A stretch of DNA of 41,761 nucleotides from Aliiroseovarius sp. (GCF_030148435.1 NZ_JASBTN010000068.1:1-41761), one strand, 5' to 3'. Positions 27,652-38,637 are shown, counted from the stretch's first letter. Notes: generated by a model from the letters alone, not told the origin. Made by a program: numbers and translations.

Positions 27652-27943
27652 GGCCAAACGCTAAATTTTTCCGCACTGCCTCCCGCTGGAATCTTCACAA
27701 ACCGATCAGGAATTGCGCAGGGCAGCCAACGCCTTCCCCGGTAAATAGCGCGCACGGAAAGCCCGCGCCGCAATCACCGCCCCGGTCCTGCCGCCCCGCC
27801 CCACTCGACCAACCCGATCGCCCGGCGCTCCCGCACGATCCGCCATTGCACCCAAACGGCAGTCCCCGTGCCATTTCGCCTCTTCCCCCGGCGCGCCCCT
27901 TGGCCTAAAAGGCCCGCAATTGCAGTCTTAGGGGGACACGGGC
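27652..27943. other. purL upstream region
   Basis: About 290 bp without a credible gene between the putative small RNA terminator and purL. It becomes very C-rich toward purL and contains no clear promoter or riboswitch that I can support. Confidence 0.4.
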
Positions 27944-30103
<2,160 letters not shown>

Positions 30104-30112
30104 CGGGCGTTG

Positions 30113-30643
30113 ATGGACTACGCCCCCCCGCGCAACCTGGCCGAACTGTCGGCCGACTGTGCCGCCTGCGCGGCGCTGTGCTGCGTGGCACCCGCGTTTG
30201 ACAAGGGAGAGGACTTCGCCATCGCGAAGCTCCCGCTGACCCCGTGCATGCACCTGCAGGACAACAACCTGTGCAGGCTGCACGCGGATCTCGAGGACCA
30301 CGGTTATCCCGGTTGCGCGCGGTTTGATTGCCTCGGCACCGGTCAGCATGTGGTGCAGGGGCTCTATGGTGGGGCAGATTGGCGCGGCAACCCGGCGCTT
30401 CTGGCGGACATGGCCGAAAGCTACCGCCGCATGCAGCGTATACACGAGGCGCTGCAGATGTTGTTCCTGGCCGAACGCCTGCCCCTGGATGAAGAACAGG
30501 AGATCGCCCGCCTGACCCTCCTGCGCAAACTCAGACCCGTGGACGGCTGGACCCCCGACAGCCTGGCCGAAGCCGAGGCCTCCGGGCTGTTCACGCGTGT
30601 GCGTGAGACCCTTGCGACATTCCGAAGCGCCCTCGGCGGCTGA
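30113..30643 (+). CDS. Cysteine-rich protein of unknown function
   Basis: A 176-residue soluble protein. The N-terminal half has clustered cysteines (CAACAALCCVAP, then CMH, CRLH, CARFDC), a layout like proteins that bind a metal or Fe-S cluster such as the YkgJ-type group. The C-terminal half is helical and charged. The ATG at 30113 is preferred over a TTG one codon earlier. It lies 9 bp after purL and upstream of bolA and grxD, genes linked to Fe-S and iron handling, which fits a metal-related role. That role is an inference. Confidence 0.75.
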   Translation: MDYAPPRNLAELSADCAACAALCCVAPAFDKGEDFAIAKLPLTPCMHLQDNNLCRLHADLEDHGYPGCARFDCLGTGQHVVQGLYGGADWRGNPALLADMAESYRRMQRIHEALQMLFLAERLPLDEEQEIARLTLLRKLRPVDGWTPDSLAEAEASGLFTRVRETLATFRSALGG

Positions 30644-30725
30644 GGCCTGCAACGCTGTTCTCCTCTTGCGACCCCCGTCCCTGCCCCCTAGATTGATACG
30701 GCAACAAAACAAGGATCACCTGCGC

Positions 30726-30962
30726 ATGGCCATGCAAGCCCAGCAAATCGAATCCCTGATCCGCGCCGGTTTCCCCGACGCACAGATCACCATCACGGAC
30801 CTCGCCGGTGACGGCAACCACTGGGCCGCCGAGGTGGTCGACGAGAGCTTCCGCGGCATGAACCGCGTGCAGCAGCAACGCGCCGTGAACGCCACCGTGA
30901 AGCCGCAGATCGACTCGGGCGAACTGCACGCGCTGGCCCTGACCACCAAGGCTCCGGACTGA
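30726..30962 (+). CDS. BolA family protein
   Basis: A 78-residue BolA-fold protein. The conserved segment is GDGNHWAAEVVDESFRGMNRVQQQRAV, with a C-terminal GELHALALTTKAP. Such proteins bind monothiol glutaredoxins through a shared Fe-S cluster and act in iron sensing and cluster delivery. grxD lies about 300 bp downstream on the same strand, which makes that partnership likely. ATG 30726 has AAGGA about 10 nt upstream; a second ATG lies two codons later. The frame extends upstream but without family-like sequence. Confidence 0.93.
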   Translation: MAMQAQQIESLIRAGFPDAQITITDLAGDGNHWAAEVVDESFRGMNRVQQQRAVNATVKPQIDSGELHALALTTKAPD

Positions 30963-30972
30963 GCCCCGCCCG

Positions 30973-31218
30973 GTGGAACTGCGCTGGATCATCCTCGGGG
31001 TCGTGCTCTTGGTCTGCGGCGCCATCGCCGTGGAGGCCTGGGTGAGACGCGGCAGGCGCCGCCGCAGGTTTGCCGAGATGCGCCCCGGCACCGCGCAAAC
31101 CCGCCCCGACGGGGAGGCTGAACTGGGCATGGAAGCCACCGATACCAGGCTTGTGGACGAGGCCCACAAGCGAAACCAGATCATCGAAGGTCGCAACGAC
31201 ACGATCATCAGACGCTGA
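30973..31218 (+). CDS. Small single-pass membrane protein between bolA and grxD
   Basis: An 81-residue protein with one N-terminal membrane helix (LRWIILGVVLLVCGAIAVEAWV), then a very basic patch (RRGRRRRRFAEM) and a charged tail. A GTG at 30973 is the start, 10 bp after the bolA stop and without a clear ribosome site, so coupling to bolA is likely. No family is recognised. The basic patch after the helix suggests an N-out, C-in topology. Confidence 0.65.
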   Translation: MELRWIILGVVLLVCGAIAVEAWVRRGRRRRRFAEMRPGTAQTRPDGEAELGMEATDTRLVDEAHKRNQIIEGRNDTIIRR

Positions 31219-31263
31219 AACCAGGCCCGCCCCTCACCCGCTGGGCCGCACAGGAGACAAGAC

Positions 31264-31626
31264 ATGAGCGACGCAAAAACCCGCATCGACGAAACCGTGA
31301 AATCCACCGACGTGGTGCTCTACATGAAGGGCACCAAGGAAATGCCGCAATGCGGCTTTTCTTCGCGCGTGGCCGGTGTGCTGAACTTCATGGGCGTGGA
31401 CTACGCCGACGTGAACGTGCTGGCCGATGAAGAAATCCGCCAGGGCATCAAGGATTACTCCGACTGGCCGACCATCCCGCAGCTCTACGTCAAGGGCGAG
31501 TTCGTCGGCGGCTGCGACATCATCACCGAGATGACCCTGTCCGGCGAACTGGACACGCTGTTCGACGACAATGGTGTGGCCTACAACAAGGACGCCGCCG
31601 ATCAGATTCGTGCCGCGAACGCCTGA
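31264..31626 (+). CDS. grxD: Monothiol glutaredoxin, Grx4/GrxD type
   Basis: A 120-residue monothiol glutaredoxin that carries a 2Fe-2S cluster and works with BolA proteins. The active-site motif is QCGFSSRV with Cys30; other family blocks are [20 protein letters not shown] and the N-terminal [18 protein letters not shown] lies upstream of the ATG. It closes the cluster that starts at purL and is followed by a terminator. Confidence 0.96.
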   Translation: MSDAKTRIDETVKSTDVVLYMKGTKEMPQCGFSSRVAGVLNFMGVDYADVNVLADEEIRQGIKDYSDWPTIPQLYVKGEFVGGCDIITEMTLSGELDTLFDDNGVAYNKDAADQIRAANA

Positions 31627-31657
31627 TCCGGACAGACCCCCACCAGACCCCCACCAG

Positions 31658-31690
31658 AGCCCCGCCGCGCGCCGCGCCCGGCGGGGCTTT
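31658..31690 (+). terminator. Terminator after grxD
   Basis: A perfect 10-bp stem AGCCCCGCCG/CGGCGGGGCT with an 11-nt GC-rich loop and TTTCT after it. Just upstream lie two direct copies of ACCCCCACCAG. Confidence 0.75.
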
Positions 31691-31776
31691 CTCTGACCCT
31701 GGGGCCTCGTGCAACACGGGACCGAACCGTTGTGCAACAACAGGTTTCAACACGTCACGCACCAGAAGGAAGGTCT

Positions 31777-31850
31777 TGGAGCGGGTAGCGGGAATCGAAC
31801 CCGCACCTTAAGCTTGGAAGGCTCTTATGATACCATTTCACCATACCCGC
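31777..31850 (-). tRNA. tRNA-Gly (anticodon TCC)
   Basis: A 74-nt tRNA with encoded CCA. The acceptor stem is GCGGGTA/TACCCGC, the anticodon loop is CTTCCAA with anticodon TCC, and the T arm is GCGGGTTCGATTCCCGC. The D arm contains the expected GGT. It decodes GGA/GGG glycine codons. The closing pair of the anticodon stem is an A-A mismatch. Confidence 0.95.
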
Positions 31851-31863
31851 TCAGAGTTTTGAT

Positions 31864-31892
31864 TACCTAGAACAGCCTGAAATTGAGGTCAA
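31864..31892 (-). promoter_or_regulatory. Promoter of tRNA-Gly
   Basis: On the minus strand: -35 TTGACC (31892-31887), a 17-bp spacer and -10 TAGGTA (31869-31864), ending 13 nt before the tRNA 5' end. Confidence 0.6.
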
Positions 31893-32267
31893 TAGGGCCA
31901 TTTCTTCAAAGGCAAAATCTTTATTCTAGCGCCTCTCTGATCGCACCTTTCAGAAGTGTTAAATGAAGGTTCATGTCTCCGCTTCCTGCGCGAAGCCGCC
32001 GTTCATAGACCCAGCAGCGGATGGCAGCTTCGCGCTAAAGCTATCGATACTCAAATCAGAAGTCCCAGATCTCAGATACCTCTCAACAACCCAACAAAAT
32101 CGGGGCCCGAAATAGCGACTTCTCAGAAAACGCTTAGAGCCACATTCCCCCCGACTCCGCGGGAGTAAGGGGAGCCTGTGGCAGGCTCATTGAACTGCCC
32201 GGCATCTCTTGCTTTTGGTCGTCTCTCGTGTGTTGCCCGGCGCCGTGATGTCCCCCTCTACGCGCAC
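31893..32267. other. Gene-free, AT-richer stretch beside tRNA-Gly
   Basis: About 375 bp with visibly lower GC than the flanks and no credible gene. A short inverted repeat GAGCCTG-TGG-CAGGCTC lies at 32172-32188 but lacks a T-run. It separates housekeeping genes from the catabolic cluster and may be leftover DNA from an insertion next to the tRNA. No attachment-site repeat of the tRNA 3' end was found in it. Confidence 0.4.
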
Positions 32268-32966
32268 TTAGGTGCGGGCGGCCTCAAAGGCAGCCCAGGC
32301 GGCTTCGAATGCCTCGAAATCGAACCCCTCTTCGCGGGCGGGATCCAGCACCAAGCGTTCGGTGTCCAGCAGTTTGCGAATGGCGCCTTCCAGCAGGGGA
32401 ATGACCTCGGGCGGGATCACCAAGGCGCCGTGGCGGTCGGCGTGAACAAGATCCCCGTCCGAGATTACGAGCCCGAAGATCGTGACCTGTGTGCCGACCT
32501 CGCGCACATGCACGAACCCGTGGCTGGGTCCGATGGACCCCGCGACGACCGGAAAGCCCTCCGGCAGATCGCCCAGGTCGCGCATCACGCCATTGGTCAG
32601 CGCGCCGGACAGGCCAAAGCCCTTGTGCACGGTGGTGTTGATCTCACCCCAATAGGCACCGATGGCATGGGGGAAATCCAGATCCTCGACCACGGCAATT
32701 CCCGGGCGCGATCCCTCGGCCATGTGGCGGTAATAGCACATGCGCCGGGCCTTGATCACCTCGGGCGGCTCGGAAGGCGGCGCAACCGCGGCGATCCTGG
32801 CGGTGCGAGCATAGCCCACCATCGCCGGTTCATCGGGCGCGGAACACAGCATGGTGCCCCTGGTGAACGCGTCGAAGCCGCGCTTGCCCTGGGCCACTTC
32901 GATGGCGTTGCAGACGGTGGGGGTATCGACCTGTTTCAGAAGGTCCAGCAGGCTTTGGTCCATCAT
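32268..32966 (-). CDS. RraA family protein (aldolase/decarboxylase-like)
   Basis: A 232-residue protein of the RraA/HMG-aldolase fold. The family block GEINTTVHKGFGLSGALTNG is followed by VMRDL, where Arg-Asp would help bind a 2-oxoacid and a metal in aldolase members. The N-terminal VDTPTVCNAIEVAQG is typical. Members include 4-hydroxy-4-methyl-2-oxoglutarate aldolases and oxaloacetate decarboxylases; true RNase E inhibitors are another group. Its start overlaps the stop of the upstream hydrolase gene. In this catabolic cluster a C-C cleaving or decarboxylating step is likely. Confidence 0.85.
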   Translation of the reverse strand: MMDQSLLDLLKQVDTPTVCNAIEVAQGKRGFDAFTRGTMLCSAPDEPAMVGYARTARIAAVAPPSEPPEVIKARRMCYYRHMAEGSRPGIAVVEDLDFPHAIGAYWGEINTTVHKGFGLSGALTNGVMRDLGDLPEGFPVVAGSIGPSHGFVHVREVGTQVTIFGLVISDGDLVHADRHGALVIPPEVIPLLEGAIRKLLDTERLVLDPAREEGFDFEAFEAAWAAFEAART

Positions 32967-33661
32967 GCCTCCAACCAGCGCGCCAGCGCTGCATTCGTTG
33001 CTTCGGGTTGCTCCAGCGTGGTCAAATGACCCGCCTTTTCAATGACTTCTATGGTGGAGCTCACAAGAAGTCCGTGCATCTGTTCGTGCCGATCCAGCGG
33101 GCAAAGCCTGTCGCTTTCCCCGACCAGCACCAGCGATGGCCCCGCATAGCCCGCCAGGGTCTCGATCTGCGCCGGGCGGTCGCGCAGGGCCAGCGACTGG
33201 CGCAGGAAGACCTGCGGCCCCAGCTCCAAAGCCATCTGGAGCGCCAGCGCGTCCATTTCGGGCGTCTCGCTACCCTCATGGGCGTAGTTGGGGATCATCT
33301 GTTCGGTCATCACCTGCGCAAGCCCTCCTGCCCGCACGGCCTCCATCTGTGGCCCGCGCTTTTCCTTGACCTCGTCCAGCTCGGCGCGCGGGTTGGTGTC
33401 CAGCAGGGCCAGACGATCGACCCGGTCCGGGGCCTGGCGCAGCACTTCCATGGCGACGATGCCACCCATGGACAGACCTGCCAGCGCGAAACGTTCGGGC
33501 GCGCCCGCCAGAATGTCGGCAGCCAGCGCCTGCACCGTGTCATGGGCATCCAGCGGCGCGACCTGCACGGCCCGCGTACCGGAAAAGGCGGCGATCTGCG
33601 GGCCGAAAAGCCGCCCGTCGCACATCATGCCGGGGATCAGAAGTAGGGGCGTTCGGGTCAT
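32963..33661 (-). CDS. Alpha/beta fold hydrolase
   Basis: A 232-residue alpha/beta hydrolase. The nucleophile Ser64 is in AGLSMGGIVAM, an acidic residue lies in LVGESDRLCPLD and the catalytic His in KAGHLTTLEQP. The N-terminal LLLIPGMMCDGRLFG forms the oxyanion region. GGAGG lies 5 nt before the ATG. It is coupled to the RraA gene and is probably an esterase or lactonase in the same pathway. The substrate is unknown. Confidence 0.87.
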   Translation of the reverse strand: MTRTPLLLIPGMMCDGRLFGPQIAAFSGTRAVQVAPLDAHDTVQALAADILAGAPERFALAGLSMGGIVAMEVLRQAPDRVDRLALLDTNPRAELDEVKEKRGPQMEAVRAGGLAQVMTEQMIPNYAHEGSETPEMDALALQMALELGPQVFLRQSLALRDRPAQIETLAGYAGPSLVLVGESDRLCPLDRHEQMHGLLVSSTIEVIEKAGHLTTLEQPEATNAALARWLEA

Positions 33662-33681
33662 CGGGGCCTCCTTGGCCTGAT

Positions 33682-33705
33682 GGCCGGGCGCGAAAACGCC
33701 CGGCC
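33682..33705. repeat. Intercistronic GC hairpin
   Basis: A perfect 9-bp stem GGCCGGGCG/CGCCCGGCC with a 6-nt loop, between the bicupin and the hydrolase genes. There is no T-run in the direction of transcription, so it more likely stabilises or processes the mRNA than ends it. Confidence 0.55.
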
Positions 33706-33712
33706 TGTGCGC

Positions 33713-34678
33713 TCAGTTGCCGGTCCAGGTTGCCCCGGCTGGATCGTCGGTGGCAGCGATGCGGTAGAGCCCCGCCTCGCCGGTCATGGACGGCTCGATT
33801 GCATAGGATTCCCCCGGCAGGACCAGCACAGTGTCGCCGGTCGAAATCGTCGTGGAATAGACATCCACCGCAATGCGCCAATGGCCGCGCGCGGGCATCA
33901 GCACCACAGGTTTCGCGGCCGTCACGGATTCCGCCTGGGCCGAGCCACGGGCCAGGAAGTCGACCTCGAACCCCGGTTTGTCCTTGATGATGCCACTCTC
34001 GCCGATCACCACGGCGGGTTTCTTCGCCGCCAGCGCCGCAAGGTCCCAGTAGCGGGCGACATAGGCGCCGATCACATCCTCGACGGGAACTTCCGGGTAG
34101 GCTTTCAGCTCGTCTTCGGTCAACAGCGGCATGGGGCGTACGTTGTGGGGCAGGCTTTCGCCCTTTTTGGTATCGTAAAGCACACCATTGTCACCCAGCA
34201 TCAGCCCGTGGTCCTGCGCGTCCTCGATCACCTGCGGGGCCCATGTCACCCCGCCGCCCGCGTCGTCGCCGCCCAGCATCGACATTATCATTCCGTAGTC
34301 GTCGCCAACGTTCTCGAATCCACGAAAGATGCCGGTTGGAATGTTGAAGATATCGCCTTCCTCGGCGATGAACTCACCCGCCGTGCCATAACGCCCCCAG
34401 AAGAAGCGCCAGCGGCCCTTGGCGACAAAGAAGACCTCGGCAGTGGTATGGCTGTGCAGCGAGTTGCGGCATTTCGGCGGCTGCCCCGCCGCACCGATGT
34501 TGAAGCCGATCTTGTCGGTGATATGCACGTGCTGATCGGGGCTTTCGGAAACGCCACCGCCGATGATGGTAAAGTTCTCCTTCTGGTCCGATCCCGGCGT
34601 ATGGGCGTCGATGAAGGCAGTCTTGCAGGGCTGCAATTCGCCATAGCGCACGATGCGGCTTTCGATCGGGTGAGTCAT
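33713..34678 (-). CDS. Bicupin domain protein
   Basis: A 321-residue protein with two cupin barrels. The first (about residues 65-130) has SLHSHTTAEVFFVAKGRWRFFWG with candidate metal ligands; the second (about 230-310) has SVTAAKPVVLMPARGHWRI and lacks an obvious full His set. Such proteins can be dioxygenases, isomerases or sugar-binding proteins. GGAAAG precedes the ATG. It lies downstream of the GlxA-type regulator and upstream of the hydrolase, within the catabolic run. The reaction is unknown. Confidence 0.82.
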   Translation of the reverse strand: MTHPIESRIVRYGELQPCKTAFIDAHTPGSDQKENFTIIGGGVSESPDQHVHITDKIGFNIGAAGQPPKCRNSLHSHTTAEVFFVAKGRWRFFWGRYGTAGEFIAEEGDIFNIPTGIFRGFENVGDDYGMIMSMLGGDDAGGGVTWAPQVIEDAQDHGLMLGDNGVLYDTKKGESLPHNVRPMPLLTEDELKAYPEVPVEDVIGAYVARYWDLAALAAKKPAVVIGESGIIKDKPGFEVDFLARGSAQAESVTAAKPVVLMPARGHWRIAVDVYSTTISTGDTVLVLPGESYAIEPSMTGEAGLYRIAATDDPAGATWTGN

Positions 34679-34777
34679 ATCGGTCTTTCCGTTTTCTGCC
34701 GGCCATGGGCCGTTGGGTGATCCGGCTGACTTGTGTTCGCGCGCCGGGGAAGGGGTTGGTGCCTGGTCGGTCGGGGC

Positions 34778-35839
34778 CTAGCCCGCCCCGGCCCAGCCAC
34801 GTTGATAGGCATGCGGGGTAATGCCGTATTTCGCCTTGAATTTCTTGGCCAGCTGGGCCGTGCCGCTGAAGCCGGTCGCGGCGGCGATCTCCGGAATGAC
34901 CAGATCGGTTTCATTCAGCAGCGCATGGGCTCGCGACAACCTGAGGTCGGTCAGGTACTGCATCGGCGACTGTCCCAGGTAGCGTTTGAACAGACGCTCC
35001 AACTGGCGATGCGAGATGCGGGCGGCCCGTGCCAATGCGCCCAGATCGAGGTCGCCTTCGAGGTTCTGCTGCATATGCGTCAGCGCGCTGATCAGCGCGG
35101 GATTCCGCGACCCCAAAGCGGCCGAAACGGCGGTTTTCTGCGGCGCGTCCCGGTGCGGCGTGCGGGCATAGATACACATGTCGGAAACGTAAAGCGCCAG
35201 TTCCTTGCCGTGGTCACGCTCGACCACGTCCAGCATCATGTCCATCGCCGCATTGCCACCGCCGCAGCTCAACAGCCCGCCATCGGCCTCATAGCGGCGC
35301 TGGCTGGGGCTGAGAAACGGGAAACGTTCCAGGAATCCGGGCTGGTTTTCCCAATGCAGAGTAAAGGCCCGGTCGCGGATCAGCCCGGCTTCGGCCAGGG
35401 CGAATACACCGGCACACAGGCTGCCCACGCCGCCACCGTGGGCCGCGTGGCGGCGCAGCCAGTTCACCAGCTCGGGCCCGTAGGCATCCTGCACCCGCAC
35501 GCCGGAACAGATGAACAGGAACGCCGAGCCCGGCACATCCTGCAGGGCAACATCCGGCCGGATCTCGATCCGGTTCGAACAGCGCACCGGCGCGCCGTCC
35601 GTCGTAACCATGAACCAGCGGTACAGCTCCTGCGCCGCCACCTGATTGGCCACGCGCAGCGTTTCCGCCGCGGCTGAAAAGGCAAGCATGGTCGTGTTGG
35701 GCAGGAGCAGGAAGTAATAATCCTGCGGCGCGCCCCGATAGGCCACGTCCAGGGTATAGGATGCCGGCGGCACGAATTCCGATCGCCCCGGCTGGCCGGG
35801 ATCGTCGGGGCGTTGCGAGTTGCGATCCGTGGGCGACAT
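34778..35839 (-). CDS. GlxA family AraC-type transcriptional regulator
   Basis: A 353-residue regulator with a DJ-1/PfpI-like N-terminal domain (about residues 35-210, with VGSLCAGVFALAEAGLI around the nucleophile-elbow Cys) and a C-terminal AraC DNA-binding domain with two helix-turn-helix units (LGALARAARISHRQLERLFK and the later IPEIAAATGFSGTAQLAKKF). AGGAGA precedes the ATG. Relatives control catabolism of choline, carnitine and amino-acid derivatives. It is one of two regulators in the cluster, beside a LacI protein. Confidence 0.93.
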   Translation of the reverse strand: MSPTDRNSQRPDDPGQPGRSEFVPPASYTLDVAYRGAPQDYYFLLLPNTTMLAFSAAAETLRVANQVAAQELYRWFMVTTDGAPVRCSNRIEIRPDVALQDVPGSAFLFICSGVRVQDAYGPELVNWLRRHAAHGGGVGSLCAGVFALAEAGLIRDRAFTLHWENQPGFLERFPFLSPSQRRYEADGGLLSCGGGNAAMDMMLDVVERDHGKELALYVSDMCIYARTPHRDAPQKTAVSAALGSRNPALISALTHMQQNLEGDLDLGALARAARISHRQLERLFKRYLGQSPMQYLTDLRLSRAHALLNETDLVIPEIAAATGFSGTAQLAKKFKAKYGITPHAYQRGWAGAG

Positions 35840-35869
35840 CCTGTCTCCTGTCAGGTGAGCAGCCGGCGT

Positions 35870-36853
35870 TCAGCCAGTCTGCATCAAGATCTGTTTCCAG
35901 ACCGAAGTTTCATCGAACAGGGTGAATTCGCGGCGCAGCTTGACATCACCGGGGACCACCTCACCGAACTCGGCATGGCTGGCGCCCATCACGTGAACCT
36001 TGGCGCCGGTCGGCTTGCCAAAGGCACCCCAGCCATCATGGGTCCCCGTCAGGCTCCACCGGATGGCAGAGCGCGGCGGCATATGCGCATCCTCGCGCCC
36101 GATCCGGTGGTGAATCTCGAATTTCGCCGAGGGGAGCGCGGCCCGCAGCCCCATCCAGAACCGTTCCACCGGGTCCCAGCCATGGCCGGTCATCCCGCCC
36201 GCATATTCCGACTGCACGGCGCGGTCGTATTCCGCTTTTATCACCGTGATATCGGCAGACATGATCCGGGTCAGGATATCGGAATGCCGCTGGCCCCATT
36301 CATTGTCATTTCCGCGCCCCTTGTAGGGGCCAGGCTGATCAATCTCGGGGGTAAAGGGTTTCACGCAGGCCTCTGGTCCGCCTTCACGCGCAATCAGGTC
36401 GCGGGCATAGTCGACTACATCCCAGCCCATCTGCCGCACGATCGCGCCCTGGTCGCGAATGAGCCATTCATCGTCAATCGCGTTGTTCTTTGCATGGCAG
36501 TCGGCGATCACGCGGTAGACCAGCCGTTTGCCGGTCGCCTTGCCATAGACCCCATCGCCCAGGTGGGTCGCGGTGGTCAGGATGCGGTGGGAGGACAGCA
36601 TGCCCTCCTCCGGTGTGCCGGACCAGATGACATCCTCGCCCAGAAGCTCCCGATCCGGGAACTCGGCCAGCGTCGCCATGGTGGCCCCGATGACATTCTG
36701 GTTGCCGATCACCACGGACCCGGGGCTTCGCACAACGATCTCGGGTGCATAATACTCATGCAGGGTCGCCAGGCCGCGATCCTCCCAGATCTCCTTGGTG
36801 ATCCCGATGATATAGTCCGGGAAATCCTTGAATTTCGGGTCAAATCCCTTCAT
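35870..36853 (-). CDS. SnoaL/NTF2-like protein, tandem domains (second large copy)
   Basis: A 327-residue protein with two probable NTF2-like (SnoaL-type) cone domains, about residues 10-135 and 170-320. Typical elements are the N-terminal helix ending in LHEYYAPEIVVRSPG and the later HMPPRSAIRWSLTGTHDG. SnoaL-fold proteins include aldol cyclases, dehydratases, isomerases and hydroxylases. The start 36853 overlaps the LacI stop (ATGA). It is one of three such proteins in the cluster. Function unknown. Confidence 0.78.
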   Translation of the reverse strand: MKGFDPKFKDFPDYIIGITKEIWEDRGLATLHEYYAPEIVVRSPGSVVIGNQNVIGATMATLAEFPDRELLGEDVIWSGTPEEGMLSSHRILTTATHLGDGVYGKATGKRLVYRVIADCHAKNNAIDDEWLIRDQGAIVRQMGWDVVDYARDLIAREGGPEACVKPFTPEIDQPGPYKGRGNDNEWGQRHSDILTRIMSADITVIKAEYDRAVQSEYAGGMTGHGWDPVERFWMGLRAALPSAKFEIHHRIGREDAHMPPRSAIRWSLTGTHDGWGAFGKPTGAKVHVMGASHAEFGEVVPGDVKLRREFTLFDETSVWKQILMQTG

Positions 36854-37875
36854 TCGCTCCATCCTTCCGGTACGCGGGCCGAGCCGCGGATAATCAGGGG
36901 GCCGTCTATCTCGACCTTGCGGGGGCCGCGCCCCTCGCCGTCGATCTCGGCGATCAAGAGGTCGACGGTTTCCGCCACCATCTGGTTTGCCGGCTGGCGC
37001 ACGGTGGTCAGGTCGTAGGCAGGCCATCCGGCAATCGGCACGTCGTCGTAGCCGACGATCGAGACATCGCCGGGCACCGCCAGGCCGAACTCGCTGCGGG
37101 CCACATCCATCACCGCGAAAGCCATGTGATCATTGGCGACGAAGACCGCGTCGGGCGGGCCGCCTGCGCGATCCCGGGCAAACACCCGCCGCGCGGCATC
37201 GCGCGCTTTCTCGATGTGGAAATCCCCCACCTCGCGCGCATGCAGCTCTACCCCGGCCTCGCTCAGACGCGCGACAAAACCGGCTTCGCGGTCCCGCTGG
37301 GTCGAGGCCCCTTCCCAGCCGGCCACATAGGCGATCTTCTTGTGCCCACCAGCCAGCAGGAAATCCGCCACCTTGCGCCCGCCCGCCACGTTGGCCGAGG
37401 CGACCGAGGACAGGCCCGGCCCGTCCTGCGAGCGATTGAACAGCACCATCGGCACCCCGGCCTTGCGGCAGCGCGCCGTCAGCTCGGACGACATGGCAAC
37501 CGAGGCGGTGATGATCCCATCCACCTGATAATCCAGGATTTCCTCGACCACGTCGTCCACGTCCTCGGCGGTGCGTGAGGCCATGAAGATCAGAACATGA
37601 TAGCCGCGTTCCTGAAGCGCGTTGGACAGTTTTTCCAAGGCTTCCGGGTAGAAGTGGTTCTCCAGGTAAGCCACGACCAGCCCGATGATACGGCTCTTTC
37701 CCGACACCATGGCACGGGCCAGCGAGTTCGGGCGATAGCCCAGCTCCTCGGCCGCCTTGCGCACCTTTTCGATGGTCTTCTTCGACGCCGAGGCGCCGGG
37801 GGTAAAGACCCGGCTGACCGCCGACTGGCTGACGCCCGCACGGGCCGCAACTTCTGCCGAGGTGATCTTGCTCAT
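36850..37875 (-). CDS. LacI family transcriptional regulator
   Basis: A 341-residue repressor. The N-terminal helix-turn-helix is SAEVAARAGVSQSAVSRVFT with the hinge region ELGYRPNSLARAMVSG, followed by a sugar-binding-protein-like effector domain (about residues 60-335). It overlaps the SDR stop upstream and the SnoaL-like start downstream, so it is embedded in the operon it probably controls. With the sugar-type ABC permease at the window edge, a sugar or sugar-like effector is a reasonable guess. Confidence 0.95.
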   Translation of the reverse strand: MSKITSAEVAARAGVSQSAVSRVFTPGASASKKTIEKVRKAAEELGYRPNSLARAMVSGKSRIIGLVVAYLENHFYPEALEKLSNALQERGYHVLIFMASRTAEDVDDVVEEILDYQVDGIITASVAMSSELTARCRKAGVPMVLFNRSQDGPGLSSVASANVAGGRKVADFLLAGGHKKIAYVAGWEGASTQRDREAGFVARLSEAGVELHAREVGDFHIEKARDAARRVFARDRAGGPPDAVFVANDHMAFAVMDVARSEFGLAVPGDVSIVGYDDVPIAGWPAYDLTTVRQPANQMVAETVDLLIAEIDGEGRGPRKVEIDGPLIIRGSARVPEGWSE

Positions 37876-38636
37876 TCCGCCGTCCAGCCCCCGTCGATCA
37901 TCAGGGCCGAGCCTGTCACCAGAGCCGAGGCGTCGGAGGCCAGGTATTGCACCGCGCCCATGATATCCTCGACCTCGCCCACACGGCCCAGCTTGATCTT
38001 ATCCTCGATCCAGGCACGTTTGTCGGGCTGAACGAACGTGCTGCGCGTCAGGTCGGTCAGGACGAAAGTCGGGCAGATCGAGTTGATGCGGATCCCGGCC
38101 TTGCCCCATTCGATTGCCATCGACTTGGTAAAGCCTTCGACCGCGTGTTTGGTGGCGGCATAGACCGCCCGGTCCAGCCCGCCGACCTTCGACATCTGGC
38201 TGGAAATATTGATCAGCGATCCGGGCTTGCCTGCCACCATCAATCCCCTGGCCACCGCCTGGGTCAGGAAATAGGCGCCCTTGATGTTCAGGTCTGCGAC
38301 CGCGTCGAAATCCTCGGGGCTCGTGTCCGTGGCCGGGGAATGGCGCGCCAGGCCGGCCGAGTTCACCAGCACATCAAACGGCCCGTTCTCGGCCACCGCC
38401 GCGCGGGTTGCGTCCACATTCGCGACATCCAGCGCCAAGGCGCGGGCCTTCATCCCCGCCGCCGTCATCTGTTCCACCAGCGCCTCCAGCGCATCAATGC
38501 GCCGCGCGGCCACTGTTACCTCGGCCCCTGCCTCCCCCAGGGCGGCAGCACAGGCCAGGCCGATACCTGAGGAAGCGCCCGCTACCAGCGCGCGTTTGCC
38601 GTCCAGGCGGAAAGAAGGTGTCTTGGGCAGGGTCAT
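37872..38636 (-). CDS. SDR family oxidoreductase
   Basis: A 254-residue short-chain dehydrogenase. The cofactor motif is LVAGASSGIGLA, the NAG-type structural motif appears as NSAGLA, and the catalytic Ser-Tyr-Lys set lies in NISSQMSKVGG and YAATKHA. The C-terminal ALVTGSALMIDGGWT is standard. It begins 1 bp after the stop of the large SnoaL-like gene and overlaps the LacI gene. It probably oxidises or reduces a hydroxyl/keto group of the cluster's substrate. Confidence 0.94.
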   Translation of the reverse strand: MTLPKTPSFRLDGKRALVAGASSGIGLACAAALGEAGAEVTVAARRIDALEALVEQMTAAGMKARALALDVANVDATRAAVAENGPFDVLVNSAGLARHSPATDTSPEDFDAVADLNIKGAYFLTQAVARGLMVAGKPGSLINISSQMSKVGGLDRAVYAATKHAVEGFTKSMAIEWGKAGIRINSICPTFVLTDLTRSTFVQPDKRAWIEDKIKLGRVGEVEDIMGAVQYLASDASALVTGSALMIDGGWTAE

Positions 38637-38637
38637 G

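Noticed and set aside
31634-31660. Two direct copies of ACCCCCACCAG as a possible small array
   Set aside because: Only two adjacent copies, without spacers; a simple tandem duplication.
31963-32115. A 50-codon frame in the AT-richer region
   Set aside because: No ribosome binding site, no neighbours in coupling distance and no protein-like pattern; more likely non-coding debris.
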